Source: Halomarinibacterium sedimenti (GTDB taxonomy: Bacteria > Bacteroidota > Bacteroidia > Flavobacteriales > Flavobacteriaceae). From it: a stretch of DNA of 64,000 nt. The stretch's first letter is position 1, and the number at the start of each line of letters is the position of its first letter. A program made the position numbers and the translations under genes. This document shows positions 34,359-42,708 of this stretch, in pieces. Below the pieces are notes generated by a model. The model did not search any database. It had not been told where the DNA came from and saw only the letters and a list, made by a program, of their open reading frames with translations. The stretch covers positions 124,001 through 188,000 of the forward strand of contig NZ_JAHWDP010000001.1 of assembly GCF_019312585.1 (NCBI RefSeq), given 5' to 3'.

Positions 34359-34847
34359 TTAATAGTCGTGTGGAGGCTTACCTCCATGACCATAATTAAG
34401 AGCATTTAAACTATCCAGATTTTCATGAGTATCTTCTACGGGGAGAAAACCTTGTTTTAAAGGATTACCCTCACTTTTCACTGTAGGTACCATAAAAACA
34501 GTGCTATACCCTGGATCTGGATAATTACCTTGCGATGGATATGCCCCTAAATAAACACGCAAACCTAGATTTTTCTTACCCATTCTTGTCCCTTCCTGTT
34601 CTATATAAGAAATATATTTTTTTATGGTATCCAAAGAGAACCAAAACTCTCTAGTATCTTCATATCCTAGAGTATCATTTAAAATAGCAGCTCGAGTTTT
34701 TTTATAGGTTTCTTCCAATCTATTGGCTTCCTCAAAAGAAATAGTCTGTACTGGAGGAGTGACAACAACTTCTTCACAAGATGAAAAAAGTGCGACTGAA
34801 ACAAAAATAAATGCAATGAGATATTGCGATGGTGCTGTAAGCTTCAT
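34359..34847 (-). CDS. Lipoprotein of unknown function
   Basis: This 162-residue protein has a lipobox at C24 ('ALFSSC'). The mature region starts with a valine/proline linker, then a helix ('FEEANRLEETYKKTR'), a mixed region ('REFWFSLDTIKKYISYIEQEG') and a Gly/Pro-rich end ('YGHGGKPPHDY'). It resembles small lipoproteins found near flavobacterial two-component genes, but I do not recognise a named family. It lies 15 nt upstream of the 7TM-like gene on the same strand, so it may be the first gene of that operon. Confidence 0.75.
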   Translation of the reverse strand: MKLTAPSQYLIAFIFVSVALFSSCEEVVVTPPVQTISFEEANRLEETYKKTRAAILNDTLGYEDTREFWFSLDTIKKYISYIEQEGTRMGKKNLGLRVYLGAYPSQGNYPDPGYSTVFMVPTVKSEGNPLKQGFLPVEDTHENLDSLNALNYGHGGKPPHDY

Positions 34848-34999
34848 AATAATGATTTTTAAGGTTTACGTAAAGTTAGATATTATTTCCTTAAAAAAAC
34901 TATTGCCTACAAATAGAAAGTCTCAATCTGATGTTTTAATTATCTAATTATCAATTATTTATATTAATAATTACATGAAAAAAAGGGGAAATAAGTTAA

Positions 35000-35024
35000 A
35001 AAAAAGGGTTATTACCCCTTTTTG
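35000..35024 (-). terminator. Terminator after the tatA/PAP2 operon
   Basis: On the minus strand AAAAAGGG and CCCTTTTT pair around a 7-nt loop and are followed by a run of T. It lies about 45 nt after the PAP2 stop. Confidence 0.7.
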
Positions 35025-35067
35025 AAATACAGGTAAATACCCTTTTAAATTTAAATTAAATTTTCAA

Positions 35068-35628
35068 TTAATGTAGAGAAACAAACTTGGTCTTTTTTAA
35101 AACATAGTAAATCCCAATCCCAATACCGTACCCTAAAAAAGCACCCACTAAAATATCACTAGGAAAATGAACCCCCACATAAATTCTACTGAAAGAAAAA
35201 AGAATAGGCCACAGATAGAACATATATACCCATTTTGTAAACTTTCTTAAACTGAATACAACAAAAGTTGTTACTGCAAAACTTACGGAGGCATGTCCAG
35301 AAAAGAAACTAAAATCTACAGGAAATTGAAGCACCCTAATAGTTTCTGAAAGCTCTGGCACATTGTTAGGCCTTAATCTTTGTACCGATGTTTTGGTAAT
35401 ATACTTTAACCCAAAGCTTACTAAAAAGGTAAGTATGGTAAAAGCTGCCACCCATAGTGCTTCCTTTTTCTTATAAAATTTAAAAATAATAAGTATGAAA
35501 AAGACAAAAAGAAATGTCCAACTTTCAATTTGAGTCACAAAAATCCAAAAAGCATCAAAATTATCTGACCCTAAACTATTGAGGTATATAAAAAGTTCTC
35601 GATCCCAATCTGAAAGGGTTTCAAACAT
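35068..35628 (-). CDS. PAP2-family membrane phosphatase
   Basis: This 186-residue integral membrane protein (about 5-6 segments) has the three PAP2 motifs in order: 'KTSVQRLRPNN' (KxxxxxxRP), 'FSGHASVSF' (PSGH type) and 'RIYVGVHFPSDILVG' (SRxxxxxHxxxD). It would remove a phosphate from a lipid phosphate, for example undecaprenyl pyrophosphate or a phosphatidyl-type lipid. The substrate is unknown. It follows tatA with no intergenic base between them. Confidence 0.94.
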   Translation of the reverse strand: MFETLSDWDRELFIYLNSLGSDNFDAFWIFVTQIESWTFLFVFFILIIFKFYKKKEALWVAAFTILTFLVSFGLKYITKTSVQRLRPNNVPELSETIRVLQFPVDFSFFSGHASVSFAVTTFVVFSLRKFTKWVYMFYLWPILFSFSRIYVGVHFPSDILVGAFLGYGIGIGIYYVLKKTKFVSLH

Positions 35629-35913
35629 CTAGAAATTTCTTTTGATAGGGCCTGTAATATCATCAACATCTTCCTTAACCTTATCTATTTCTTTGGTAAC
35701 ATCCTTGGATATATCTTTAAAATCGAGCCCTTGCTTTTCGGCACTTTTGGTGATTTCATTTTTTATATCGTCTGTAGCATTTCGTATCTGACGCATCCCT
35801 TTACCAAGACCTCGTGCAATTTCAGGAACTTTGTCGGCTCCAAAAACCATAAGTACAATAAAAAGGATAAATCCTATTTCTGCACCACTAATAAATAAAG
35901 GAAGTACTTGCAT
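35629..35913 (-). CDS. tatA: Twin-arginine translocase subunit TatA/TatE
   Basis: This 94-residue protein has a single N-terminal membrane segment (residues 5-22) followed by 'FGADKVPEIARGLGKGMRQIRNATDDIK' and a charged amphipathic tail, the standard TatA/B/E layout. It forms the pore-like part of the Tat pathway, which exports folded proteins. TatC is not in the window. A -7 element (TATATTTG on the minus strand) lies only 4 nt before its ATG. Confidence 0.93.
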   Translation of the reverse strand: MQVLPLFISGAEIGFILFIVLMVFGADKVPEIARGLGKGMRQIRNATDDIKNEITKSAEKQGLDFKDISKDVTKEIDKVKEDVDDITGPIKRNF

Positions 35914-35917
35914 ACTG

Positions 35918-35925
35918 CAAATATA
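35918..35925 (-). promoter_or_regulatory. Candidate -7 element for tatA, leaderless spacing
   Basis: Minus-strand TATATTTG matches TAnnTTTG; its last base is 4 nt from the tatA ATG. Transcription would begin at or next to the start codon. Confidence 0.4.
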
Positions 35926-35947
35926 ATCAAGTTAAGGTTTATAAATT

Positions 35948-35977
35948 AAAAAGCCCTGCTAAACTAACAGGGCTTTT
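35948..35977 (-). terminator. Terminator after the M1 peptidase gene
   Basis: AAAAGCCCTG and CAGGGCTTTT form a 10-bp stem with a 9-nt loop, with T on the distal side on the minus strand. It lies 24 nt after the M1 peptidase stop. Confidence 0.85.
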
Positions 35978-36000
35978 ATTAAAATTATTGTGAAATCAAT

Positions 36001-38310
36001 TTATTCCCCCTTCACTTTACTTTTAAATGTATCAAACTCTCCTGTCTTTTCTTCTTTTGGCCAAGTATTGTTTGAAGTATCAATATCAGCAGTTTCTTCA
36101 TCAGGATCAACCACAATTTTGGTGATTTCCATTTCTGAAGCTATTACTTTTCCAACCGATTTATCATTCTTTCTCCAAATTTGAGCAGGATAAGTGACAC
36201 GCTCTGTACTTCCGTCAGCATAAGTATACTCTGCAATTATGGGCATCGGGATTCCTCCTGGTTTGTCGAAGGTTACTTCGTAAAAATATTTAGGGTTTTT
36301 CAGTTTTGCTCTATCTGCTGGATCCATATTATCCATAATATATTCCTGAAGGGTAACCACATCGTTAAGGGTAGCGGTTTTCATGGATTCTTCAAAATCT
36401 TCGCTTCCTTCTTCTACTAAATATACTAAAGGTGGTAAATCGCTCTCCTTCATTCCTCGTGCCTCCATCATTTCACGAACTTGCTTGTTCATTTTTGAAG
36501 TGACATAGAATTTCTTAACACCTTCCACTCCAATATCGGTATAATCTGTGGTGTAAAACCAAGCTCTCCAAAACCAATCCAAATCTACTGCCGAAGCATC
36601 TTCCATTGTACGGAAGAAATCTTCAGGATTTGGATGCTTAAACATCCATCTTTGAGAATAGGTTCTAAAGGAATAATCGAACAACTCCCTACCCATAATA
36701 GTTTCGCGAAGAATATTTAATCCAGTAGCAGGTTTTGAATACGCATTCGCTCCAAAATTATGTATGTTTAATCCTTTCGTCATGATAGGCTCCAGATAAT
36801 CTTGATCTCCTGCCATATAATCCACAATATGCTTCGCAGGTCCTCTTCGTGAAGGATAGGCTTTATTTGGAGCAACAGCTTCTGGATACCATTCCCCAAA
36901 ATCTTGTTCAGCAACATACTGCACAAAGGTGTTAATTCCTTCGTCCATCCAAGTCCATTGACGCTCATCACTATTCACAATCATCGGGAAGAAATTATGA
37001 CCCACTTCGTGAATGATCACACTCATCATCCCATATTTTGTCCTTTCACTATAACTCCCATCCTTATCTGGGCGACCATAGTTCCAACAAATCATTGGGT
37101 ATTCCATCCCTTGATTTTTTGCATGTACCGATATGGCTTTGTGGTACGGATAATCAAACGTCATTCTAGAATACGACTTTAACGTACTAGCAACTACTTT
37201 GGTTGACCAATCTTCCCATAAAGGATTTCCTTCTGGAGGATATACCGATACTGCCATGACATCTCTATTTCCAATCTTCACAGCCATCATATCCCAAATG
37301 TATCTTCTTGAAGTCGCAAAACCATAATCACGCACATTTTCGGCACGAAATTTCCAAGTTTTCTTGGTGGTTGCAAATCCTTTGGAAGCAGCTTCCGCTT
37401 CTTCTTGGGTTACTATAACCACGGGCTCTGTGTAACTTTTCTTGGCTCGCTCATAACGGTCCATCATCTCTTTTGTAAATACTTCCTTTCTATTCAATAA
37501 TACCCCCGTAGCATCTAAGGTATGGTCTGAAGGTACCGTAATACTTACATCAAAATTTCCAAATGGCAATGCAAACTCATCTCTTCCCCAAAACTGGCTA
37601 TTTTGCCACCCTTCTACATCGCTATATACTGCCATTCTCGGATAAAATTGTGCAATTACATATCCTTTGTTTCCATCGTCAAAAACTTCATATCCACTTC
37701 GAGCACGATCAATAGTGTGGTCTGGAATGTTATACCACCACTTAATAGAAAAACTGAATTTTTCACCTGTCTTTAAATGTTTTGGCATCTCAACACGCAT
37801 CATGGTTCTATTTACGGTATGTGGTAAGGGTTTTCCATTGGCGTCTTTTACCCATTCAATTTTAAAACCTCCATCAAAACCTTCACCCATATATTTTCCC
37901 ACGAAATCCGATGCCATTTCAGCAGGAAAAGCGCCACTTGGCTCAATTAAAGGAGACTTAGAATCACGTGCTCGTACATTTTGGTCAAGTTGTACCCAAA
38001 GGTATTCTAAAGCATCTGGTGAGTTATTGGTATAGGTAATGGTTTCTTCTCCATACAGCCTTGAATTTTTATCATCAAGTTCAAGACTCATGACATAATC
38101 TGCTTGTTGCTGGTAATAATTTGGACCTGGAGCACCGTTAGGAGAACGGTACATATTGGGAGTAGAAAACTCTTCGTACAATTGTTTAAAACGATTGTTG
38201 TTGTAATGTCCTGGCTTACGTTCTTCTTTTTTCTCTGAAGTATCTTGAGCAAAAGATGTACCTGCTACTAAGAATACAATTACCAGAGAAATGTACTTAA
38301 ATAATTTCAT
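36001..38310 (-). CDS. M1-family zinc metallopeptidase, exported
   Basis: This 769-residue protein has a signal peptide (residues 1-21, ending SFAQ) and a gluzincin catalytic domain. The zinc site is H434-E-V-G-H438 with the third ligand E457 ('WMDEG'), the exact HEXXH-x18-E spacing of M1 peptidases. The N-terminal beta domain covers roughly residues 60-300. The usual GAMEN motif is not obvious; 'NQGMEYPMI' stands in its place. It probably trims peptides in the periplasm or at the surface. The gene is monocistronic, with its own terminator. Confidence 0.93.
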   Translation of the reverse strand: MKLFKYISLVIVFLVAGTSFAQDTSEKKEERKPGHYNNNRFKQLYEEFSTPNMYRSPNGAPGPNYYQQQADYVMSLELDDKNSRLYGEETITYTNNSPDALEYLWVQLDQNVRARDSKSPLIEPSGAFPAEMASDFVGKYMGEGFDGGFKIEWVKDANGKPLPHTVNRTMMRVEMPKHLKTGEKFSFSIKWWYNIPDHTIDRARSGYEVFDDGNKGYVIAQFYPRMAVYSDVEGWQNSQFWGRDEFALPFGNFDVSITVPSDHTLDATGVLLNRKEVFTKEMMDRYERAKKSYTEPVVIVTQEEAEAASKGFATTKKTWKFRAENVRDYGFATSRRYIWDMMAVKIGNRDVMAVSVYPPEGNPLWEDWSTKVVASTLKSYSRMTFDYPYHKAISVHAKNQGMEYPMICWNYGRPDKDGSYSERTKYGMMSVIIHEVGHNFFPMIVNSDERQWTWMDEGINTFVQYVAEQDFGEWYPEAVAPNKAYPSRRGPAKHIVDYMAGDQDYLEPIMTKGLNIHNFGANAYSKPATGLNILRETIMGRELFDYSFRTYSQRWMFKHPNPEDFFRTMEDASAVDLDWFWRAWFYTTDYTDIGVEGVKKFYVTSKMNKQVREMMEARGMKESDLPPLVYLVEEGSEDFEESMKTATLNDVVTLQEYIMDNMDPADRAKLKNPKYFYEVTFDKPGGIPMPIIAEYTYADGSTERVTYPAQIWRKNDKSVGKVIASEMEITKIVVDPDEETADIDTSNNTWPKEEKTGEFDTFKSKVKGE

Positions 38311-38377
38311 GTTTTTTGATTGTTAATTTGTAAAAAAGTGTCTAAAAATAGTTTTTATTGTTCAGTTTGTCACGTTA

Positions 38378-38923
38378 CTAGTCGAAGTTTAACAATCCCT
38401 TAGGATTATCATTATCAAGAATTAAACTCTTTTTGGTAGTACCTCTTTTCACGTGAACTATATTTTGTTGATCTGGACTAATTTCGAATAAAATTTTATT
38501 CTCTATTTCAATGGCATCAAAATTTTTAACCTTGCTTGCTTCCAAATAAATTTTTACCACATCAATTTCATATTCTCGTCCAATGTAGGTAAGCGGAATT
38601 TCTTTTCCGTCAACTACTACTTTAAATTTCTGAAGGATATATTTCTTTAAAAAATCTTCGGCTACTTTGGTTTCTTTTTTGGTAGCTAAACTTATGGAAG
38701 GACTGTAGCGCTCTTGCAACACATCTTCAATATCATCGATAAACAATTTGGTAATTATTTGAAGGGATTTCTCGTCCTCCTTATACTCCACTTTGGTCGT
38801 ACTTACATAAAATTTATGCATCCCCGCTGCCATAAGACAAGGAAGTATTACTACCAATAAAAGTACCTTTATTTTTATTCCCATAACTTTCTTGAAAGTT
38901 ATAAGACTCATTTTAGCCTTCAA
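38378..38923 (-). CDS. DUF6702-type protein, exported
   Basis: This protein of up to 181 residues has a hydrophobic signal (MGIKIKVLLLVVILPCLMAAG) that begins at the internal ATG 38884; that is probably the real start, giving 168 residues. The mature part begins 'MHKFYVSTTKVEY' and includes 'FIDDIEDVLQERY' and 'KIYLEASKVKNFDAIEIENKIL', the pattern I associate with DUF6702. The function is unknown. It lies 12 nt downstream of the carboxypeptidase-regulatory-like gene and upstream of the M1 peptidase, an order seen often in flavobacteria, so a link to peptide processing is possible. Confidence 0.82.
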   Translation of the reverse strand: MKAKMSLITFKKVMGIKIKVLLLVVILPCLMAAGMHKFYVSTTKVEYKEDEKSLQIITKLFIDDIEDVLQERYSPSISLATKKETKVAEDFLKKYILQKFKVVVDGKEIPLTYIGREYEIDVVKIYLEASKVKNFDAIEIENKILFEISPDQQNIVHVKRGTTKKSLILDNDNPKGLLNFD

Positions 38924-38935
38924 TGTTACACATTT

Positions 38936-39730
38936 TTATTCATTTTTTTCTGAAAGACGCTCTACATACTCTTTCCCATTTTCCGAAAAAATAGCCAACA
39001 CGCGTGCATAGTTTTCCTTTTTAAAATCATTTTGAAGGGTACTCGTCTCGATACAAAACAACAAAAAATCGTAGAGTCGATCTTCAGGAACTTGATAGGA
39101 TTCAAAGAAAAAGGCTGTTCCGTAGGTATTCATAATTTCAGCGACCGTGACATTCTGTGCTTGCCATTTACGTTTGGTCCGTAAGGTTTTGTAATACCCA
39201 CTTAAATGTTTGTACAAACCCTCCAAATTCACCGAAAGAGGTGTTATCACGCCGCCAATCATATTCGGAATTTTTTCTTCGGGGATGCCTTTAAATCCCG
39301 GAATCCCAACATCGTCAAAATTGATTTGCTTTTCGGTCTTTATAGTTTTAATATCCTGTTCCAAATTCCCAGTAAGCTTTGGACCTAAAAACACTTCATC
39401 CAACTCATTGACCAACGCCTCCAACGTAATGGAAATTCGCCCACTTTCGTAAATTTTTTGTGTAATCACCACTTGTTCGGGAACATAGGTCACCGAGGAA
39501 ATCACCAACGTATCCAAGGGTTTTACATAAATTTGAAATTCGCCTTGACCATTGGTAATGGCGTTAAAGCGTGAGGTAGTGTTTAAAATATGAATCCCTT
39601 CGGCATCCACCTCATTTTCAATGGTTCCGAAAAGTCTTTTTTCTTGTCCAAAAACAACAGAAGCGCTTCCTAAAATTAAAAAAAATAAAAGGACTAGGTT
39701 GCTATATTTGGTTAGGTTTTTTTGAAACAT
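38936..39730 (-). CDS. Carboxypeptidase-regulatory-like (CarboxypepD_reg) protein
   Basis: This 264-residue protein has a signal peptide (residues 9-28, ending VFGQ). One beta-sandwich of the CarboxypepD_reg type follows (about 30-115: 'LFGTIENEVDAEGIHILNTTSRFNAITNGQGEFQIYV'). The rest is helical with no known domain. In Bacteroidota this sandwich usually begins SusC-type receptors, but here there is no plug or barrel, so it is a stand-alone exported protein. It is the first gene of the unit with the DUF6702 protein. Confidence 0.85.
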   Translation of the reverse strand: MFQKNLTKYSNLVLLFFLILGSASVVFGQEKRLFGTIENEVDAEGIHILNTTSRFNAITNGQGEFQIYVKPLDTLVISSVTYVPEQVVITQKIYESGRISITLEALVNELDEVFLGPKLTGNLEQDIKTIKTEKQINFDDVGIPGFKGIPEEKIPNMIGGVITPLSVNLEGLYKHLSGYYKTLRTKRKWQAQNVTVAEIMNTYGTAFFFESYQVPEDRLYDFLLFCIETSTLQNDFKKENYARVLAIFSENGKEYVERLSEKNE

Positions 39731-39789
39731 TGCCTAAATATAAATCTACTTTTCTTACCATAATCTTAAAATGCCCGCTAAGGTTTTGT

Positions 39790-39797
39790 TAAATTTG
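39790..39797 (+). promoter_or_regulatory. Candidate -7 element for the pepE operon
   Basis: TAAATTTG matches TAnnTTTG and lies 31 nt before the pepE ATG. Confidence 0.4.
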
Positions 39798-39828
39798 AAA
39801 AGTTGTTCCCTTCATTTATAAAAATTAT

Positions 39829-40533
39829 ATGAAAAACCTAATCGTTGCCAGCACTTCAACCCTACACGGAAGCGGCTATCTCGAATATATTTTACCGAAC
39901 CTTTCTGAACTTTTTAAAGCGACCGACGAAATCCTTTTTATTCCCTTCGCACGCCCTGGTGGAATTTCACACGACGCCTACACCGCAATGGCACAAAAAG
40001 CCTTTTCAAAAATTGATAAAAAAGTTGTGGGTTTACACACCTTTAAAGACCCCATTGATGCCATTGAAAACGCCAAAGGCATCTTTACAGGGGGTGGAAA
40101 TACCTTTGTTTTGGTAAAACAACTTCACGAGCAAAAAATCATGAATCCCCTAAGAGATGTACTTTTTTATGGCACTCCCTATCTAGGCACGAGTGCGGGA
40201 AGCAATATTTGCGGACAAACCATGCAAACCACCAACGATATGCCCATTGTGTATCCGCCTTCCTTTAAAACGCTTGGCGTATTGCCATTAAATATCAATC
40301 CACATTATCTGGACCCTGACCCTACCAGCAAGCATATGGGCGAAACCCGCGAAACCCGAATTAAAGAATACCATACTCAAAACACCTTACCTGTGGTTGG
40401 ACTTAGAGAAGGAAGTTGGCTACAAGTTCATGGAGAAGAAATTACTTTAAAAGGAATATTAGACGCTCGAATTTTTGAAAAGGACAAAGCACCCTATGAA
40501 ATTTCAAGCGGTACAAAAATTGATTACTTTTAA
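39829..40533 (+). CDS. pepE: Dipeptidase E
   Basis: Peptidase family S51 enzymes cleave Asp-X dipeptides in the cytoplasm. The 234-residue protein has the nucleophile S122 in 'LGTSAGSNI', the 'FTGGGNTFVL' loop, and 'INPHYLDPDP' with the catalytic His. Length and motifs match E. coli PepE. It begins a run of three closely spaced peptidase genes (3 nt to the next). Confidence 0.95.
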   Translation: MKNLIVASTSTLHGSGYLEYILPNLSELFKATDEILFIPFARPGGISHDAYTAMAQKAFSKIDKKVVGLHTFKDPIDAIENAKGIFTGGGNTFVLVKQLHEQKIMNPLRDVLFYGTPYLGTSAGSNICGQTMQTTNDMPIVYPPSFKTLGVLPLNINPHYLDPDPTSKHMGETRETRIKEYHTQNTLPVVGLREGSWLQVHGEEITLKGILDARIFEKDKAPYEISSGTKIDYF

Positions 40534-40536
40534 AGT

Positions 40537-41274
40537 ATGAACCGAAAAGATTTTCTAAAAACATCCCTCCTTTTAGGAGGAATCACGCTGCTCCCCTCCT
40601 TTTCTAAAGAAACAATCCTTCAAGATTTTTCTCGAAATCAGCTAATTGGAAAAGGCAATCCCAACATTGTTGGCGATAGTTATCTCACCAAAATGCATAA
40701 AGAAACGGCCGAGGCATTAAACCGTATGAAAGCCGAAGCATTAAAATCGAATATTAACATTGAAGTGGTTTCTGCTTACCGAAGCTTTCAAAGGCAAAAG
40801 GAAATTTTTGAAGGGAAGTACGTGAAATTTACTTCGGAAGGGTTGTCTCCTATGCTAGCCATCGAAAAAATCATTGAATACTCTACCATTCCCGGAACCT
40901 CTCGTCACCATTGGGGCACCGATCTCGATTTAATTGATGGAAATGCGCCCCGACCCGAAAGTGTGTTGGTAGCCAGTAATTTTCACGGCACGGGACCATT
41001 TTGTAAAATGAAGGAATGGATGGATGAACACGCCGAATCCTTCGGATTTTATGAAGTGTATACCAACGACGCCAATCGAAAAGGCTTCAAATATGAGCCG
41101 TGGCACTTTAGTTATGCTCCTGTTTCAAAACCCATGTTACAAGCCTATAAAAAGCTAGATATTAAAGAAATTCTTTCCGAAGAAAAAGTAAAAGGGAGTA
41201 CGCATTTTTCTGAGTCGTTTATTCAAAAATACCGCACCGAAAATATTTTAGACATCAACCCCAAACTTTTGTAA
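40537..41274 (+). CDS. M15-family D-Ala-D-Ala carboxypeptidase (VanY/LdcB-like)
   Basis: This 245-residue protein has an N-terminal export signal (residues 1-20; 'RKDFLKTSLLLGGITLL', with only an RK pair rather than a clear twin-Arg motif). The M15 zinc peptidase core shows 'VSAYRSFQRQKEIF', 'SRHHWGTDLDL' (His and Asp ligands) and 'EPWHFSY' (catalytic Glu and His ligand). It likely trims peptidoglycan stem peptides. It sits between pepE and the M48 protease gene and is probably co-transcribed with them. Confidence 0.92.
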   Translation: MNRKDFLKTSLLLGGITLLPSFSKETILQDFSRNQLIGKGNPNIVGDSYLTKMHKETAEALNRMKAEALKSNINIEVVSAYRSFQRQKEIFEGKYVKFTSEGLSPMLAIEKIIEYSTIPGTSRHHWGTDLDLIDGNAPRPESVLVASNFHGTGPFCKMKEWMDEHAESFGFYEVYTNDANRKGFKYEPWHFSYAPVSKPMLQAYKKLDIKEILSEEKVKGSTHFSESFIQKYRTENILDINPKLL

Positions 41275-41301
41275 ATTTAAGCATCACAAAATGACAACGC
41301 T

Positions 41302-42066
41302 ATGAGAGGAAGTTGGAAAATTAGAATCATCATTGGACTGCTTATTGTGGCTTTTGGCTACTTTAAATACTGCTCCAGCAAAGAAATAAATCCATATACT
41401 GGTAAAGAACAAGCCATCGCTTTAGACCCCCAAGAGGAAATAGCGATGGGTTTACAAAGTGCCCCACAAATCGCGCAGGAATATGGCGGATTGTACAACA
41501 ACCAGCAAATGCAAGACCAAGTGGATATCGTAGGGGTAAAATTGGTGAATGCCTCTGTGGCAAAGGATAGTCCATATCGCTATGAGTTTCATTTATTGGC
41601 AGACCCCAACACCATTAACGCCTTTGCATTGCCCGGTGGACAAATATTTATCACCTACGCCCTCTACTCAAAATTGGAAAACGAAGATCAACTCGCGGGT
41701 GTCTTAGGTCACGAGATTGGGCACGTATTAGGGCGTCACTCTAGTGAACGCATTGCCGAAACCGATTTCTGGCAAACCGTTGCACAAGGTGCCAATGTGG
41801 GTGCCGACGCAGGGAATATTGTGGCGGGCATTGGGCAAAACAAATTACTAACCAACGGACGTGGAGACGAGCTGGAAAGTGATGATTTGGGCGTGCGTAT
41901 TATGATGAAAGCAGGTTACGACCCCTACGAAATGATAGACGTCATGGAAATTTTAAAAGCCGCGGCAGGACCTAGTCGAGTACCCGAGTTTCAAAGCACC
42001 CATCCCGACCCCGATAACCGAATTGAAAAGATTAGAGAGAGTATTAAGAAGTATGGGGGACAGTAG
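41302..42066 (+). CDS. M48-family zinc metalloprotease, membrane-anchored
   Basis: This 254-residue protein has one N-terminal membrane segment (residues 7-20), possibly a lipoprotein with C24, and a periplasmic M48 catalytic domain. The zinc site is H137-E-I-G-H141 with a downstream Glu ligand in 'DELESDDLGV'. Relatives (BepA/LoiP) degrade misfolded outer-membrane proteins. It closes the pepE/M15/M48 run. A TIMP-like secreted protein gene starts 39 nt downstream. Confidence 0.92.
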   Translation: MRGSWKIRIIIGLLIVAFGYFKYCSSKEINPYTGKEQAIALDPQEEIAMGLQSAPQIAQEYGGLYNNQQMQDQVDIVGVKLVNASVAKDSPYRYEFHLLADPNTINAFALPGGQIFITYALYSKLENEDQLAGVLGHEIGHVLGRHSSERIAETDFWQTVAQGANVGADAGNIVAGIGQNKLLTNGRGDELESDDLGVRIMMKAGYDPYEMIDVMEILKAAAGPSRVPEFQSTHPDPDNRIEKIRESIKKYGGQ

Positions 42067-42105
42067 TGTATTAATAGCTACATATTTCAAAAGTTACTAA
42101 CAATA

Positions 42106-42621
42106 ATGAAAAAATCATTTAAGAGGAAAATAGTAACCCTTGCAATTATGCTGATGGCTTTCAATTCATTTGCTTGTGAATGTTATTGTGAAGGAGATTG
42201 TTCGTTTAGAGCAGTTTCAAATAATAATAAATTCGTTGCTCTTGTAAAGGTTATTGAATATTCAGACTTTCTTGATTATGATATTGACGATTATGATCAG
42301 GAAATGCCTTTTTCGATGACGGTTGAAATTATCAAAAAATATAAAGGAGATGAAGTAAAAAACCGCATTAAAATTTGGGGAGATAATGGAATTTTATGTC
42401 GTCCTTATATTGCAAACTTTGAAATTGGAAAATATTACTTAATCTCACCTCGTCAAATTGGCAGTGATTCTGAGAATGGTAATAAAGAAGATTATGACTT
42501 TTTTGCTTGTTGGACTGATTATCTGACTGTTGATTTTGATAATGGAATAGTTTACGGAGAATACACAAAGCTGAAGAGTGAAATATCTCTTGAAGAATTT
42601 GAAAACGAGTTTGAAAAATAA
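42106..42621 (+). CDS. Secreted NTR/TIMP-like domain protein
   Basis: This 171-residue protein has a signal peptide ending NSFA; the mature chain would begin at C24 with the layout C24-x-C26-x-C28...C32 ('CECYCEGDCSF'). Then come 'KFVALVKVIEYSDF', 'MTVEIIKKYKGDE' and a C-terminal half with two cysteines (in 'GILCRPY' and 'FFACWTDY'). The order (N-terminal CxC, 'F.A.VKV', 'KKYKG', C, 'G.YYL', C) recalls netrin/TIMP domains, where the mature N-terminal Cys is essential. The match is by eye. Its AT content seems higher than its neighbours', and it stands alone; transfer is possible. Confidence 0.65.
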   Translation: MKKSFKRKIVTLAIMLMAFNSFACECYCEGDCSFRAVSNNNKFVALVKVIEYSDFLDYDIDDYDQEMPFSMTVEIIKKYKGDEVKNRIKIWGDNGILCRPYIANFEIGKYYLISPRQIGSDSENGNKEDYDFFACWTDYLTVDFDNGIVYGEYTKLKSEISLEEFENEFEK

Positions 42622-42683
42622 CAATTAAAAACAATGGCAGTAAGTAATTACTTGTTCCATTCCCAATTCTAAAATCATCCTTG

Positions 42684-42691
42684 TATCTTTG
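42684..42691 (+). promoter_or_regulatory. Candidate -7 element for gpmI
   Basis: TATCTTTG matches TAnnTTTG exactly. It includes the first base of a GTG at 42691, which therefore cannot be the start, and ends 17 nt before the ATG at 42709. Confidence 0.55.
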
Positions 42692-42708
42692 TGGTTCAGT
42701 ATCCTTTT

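Noticed and set aside
37667-38035. 122-codon open frame antisense to the M1 peptidase
   Set aside because: No homology signal; the opposite frame encodes a complete M1 peptidase with an intact signal peptide.
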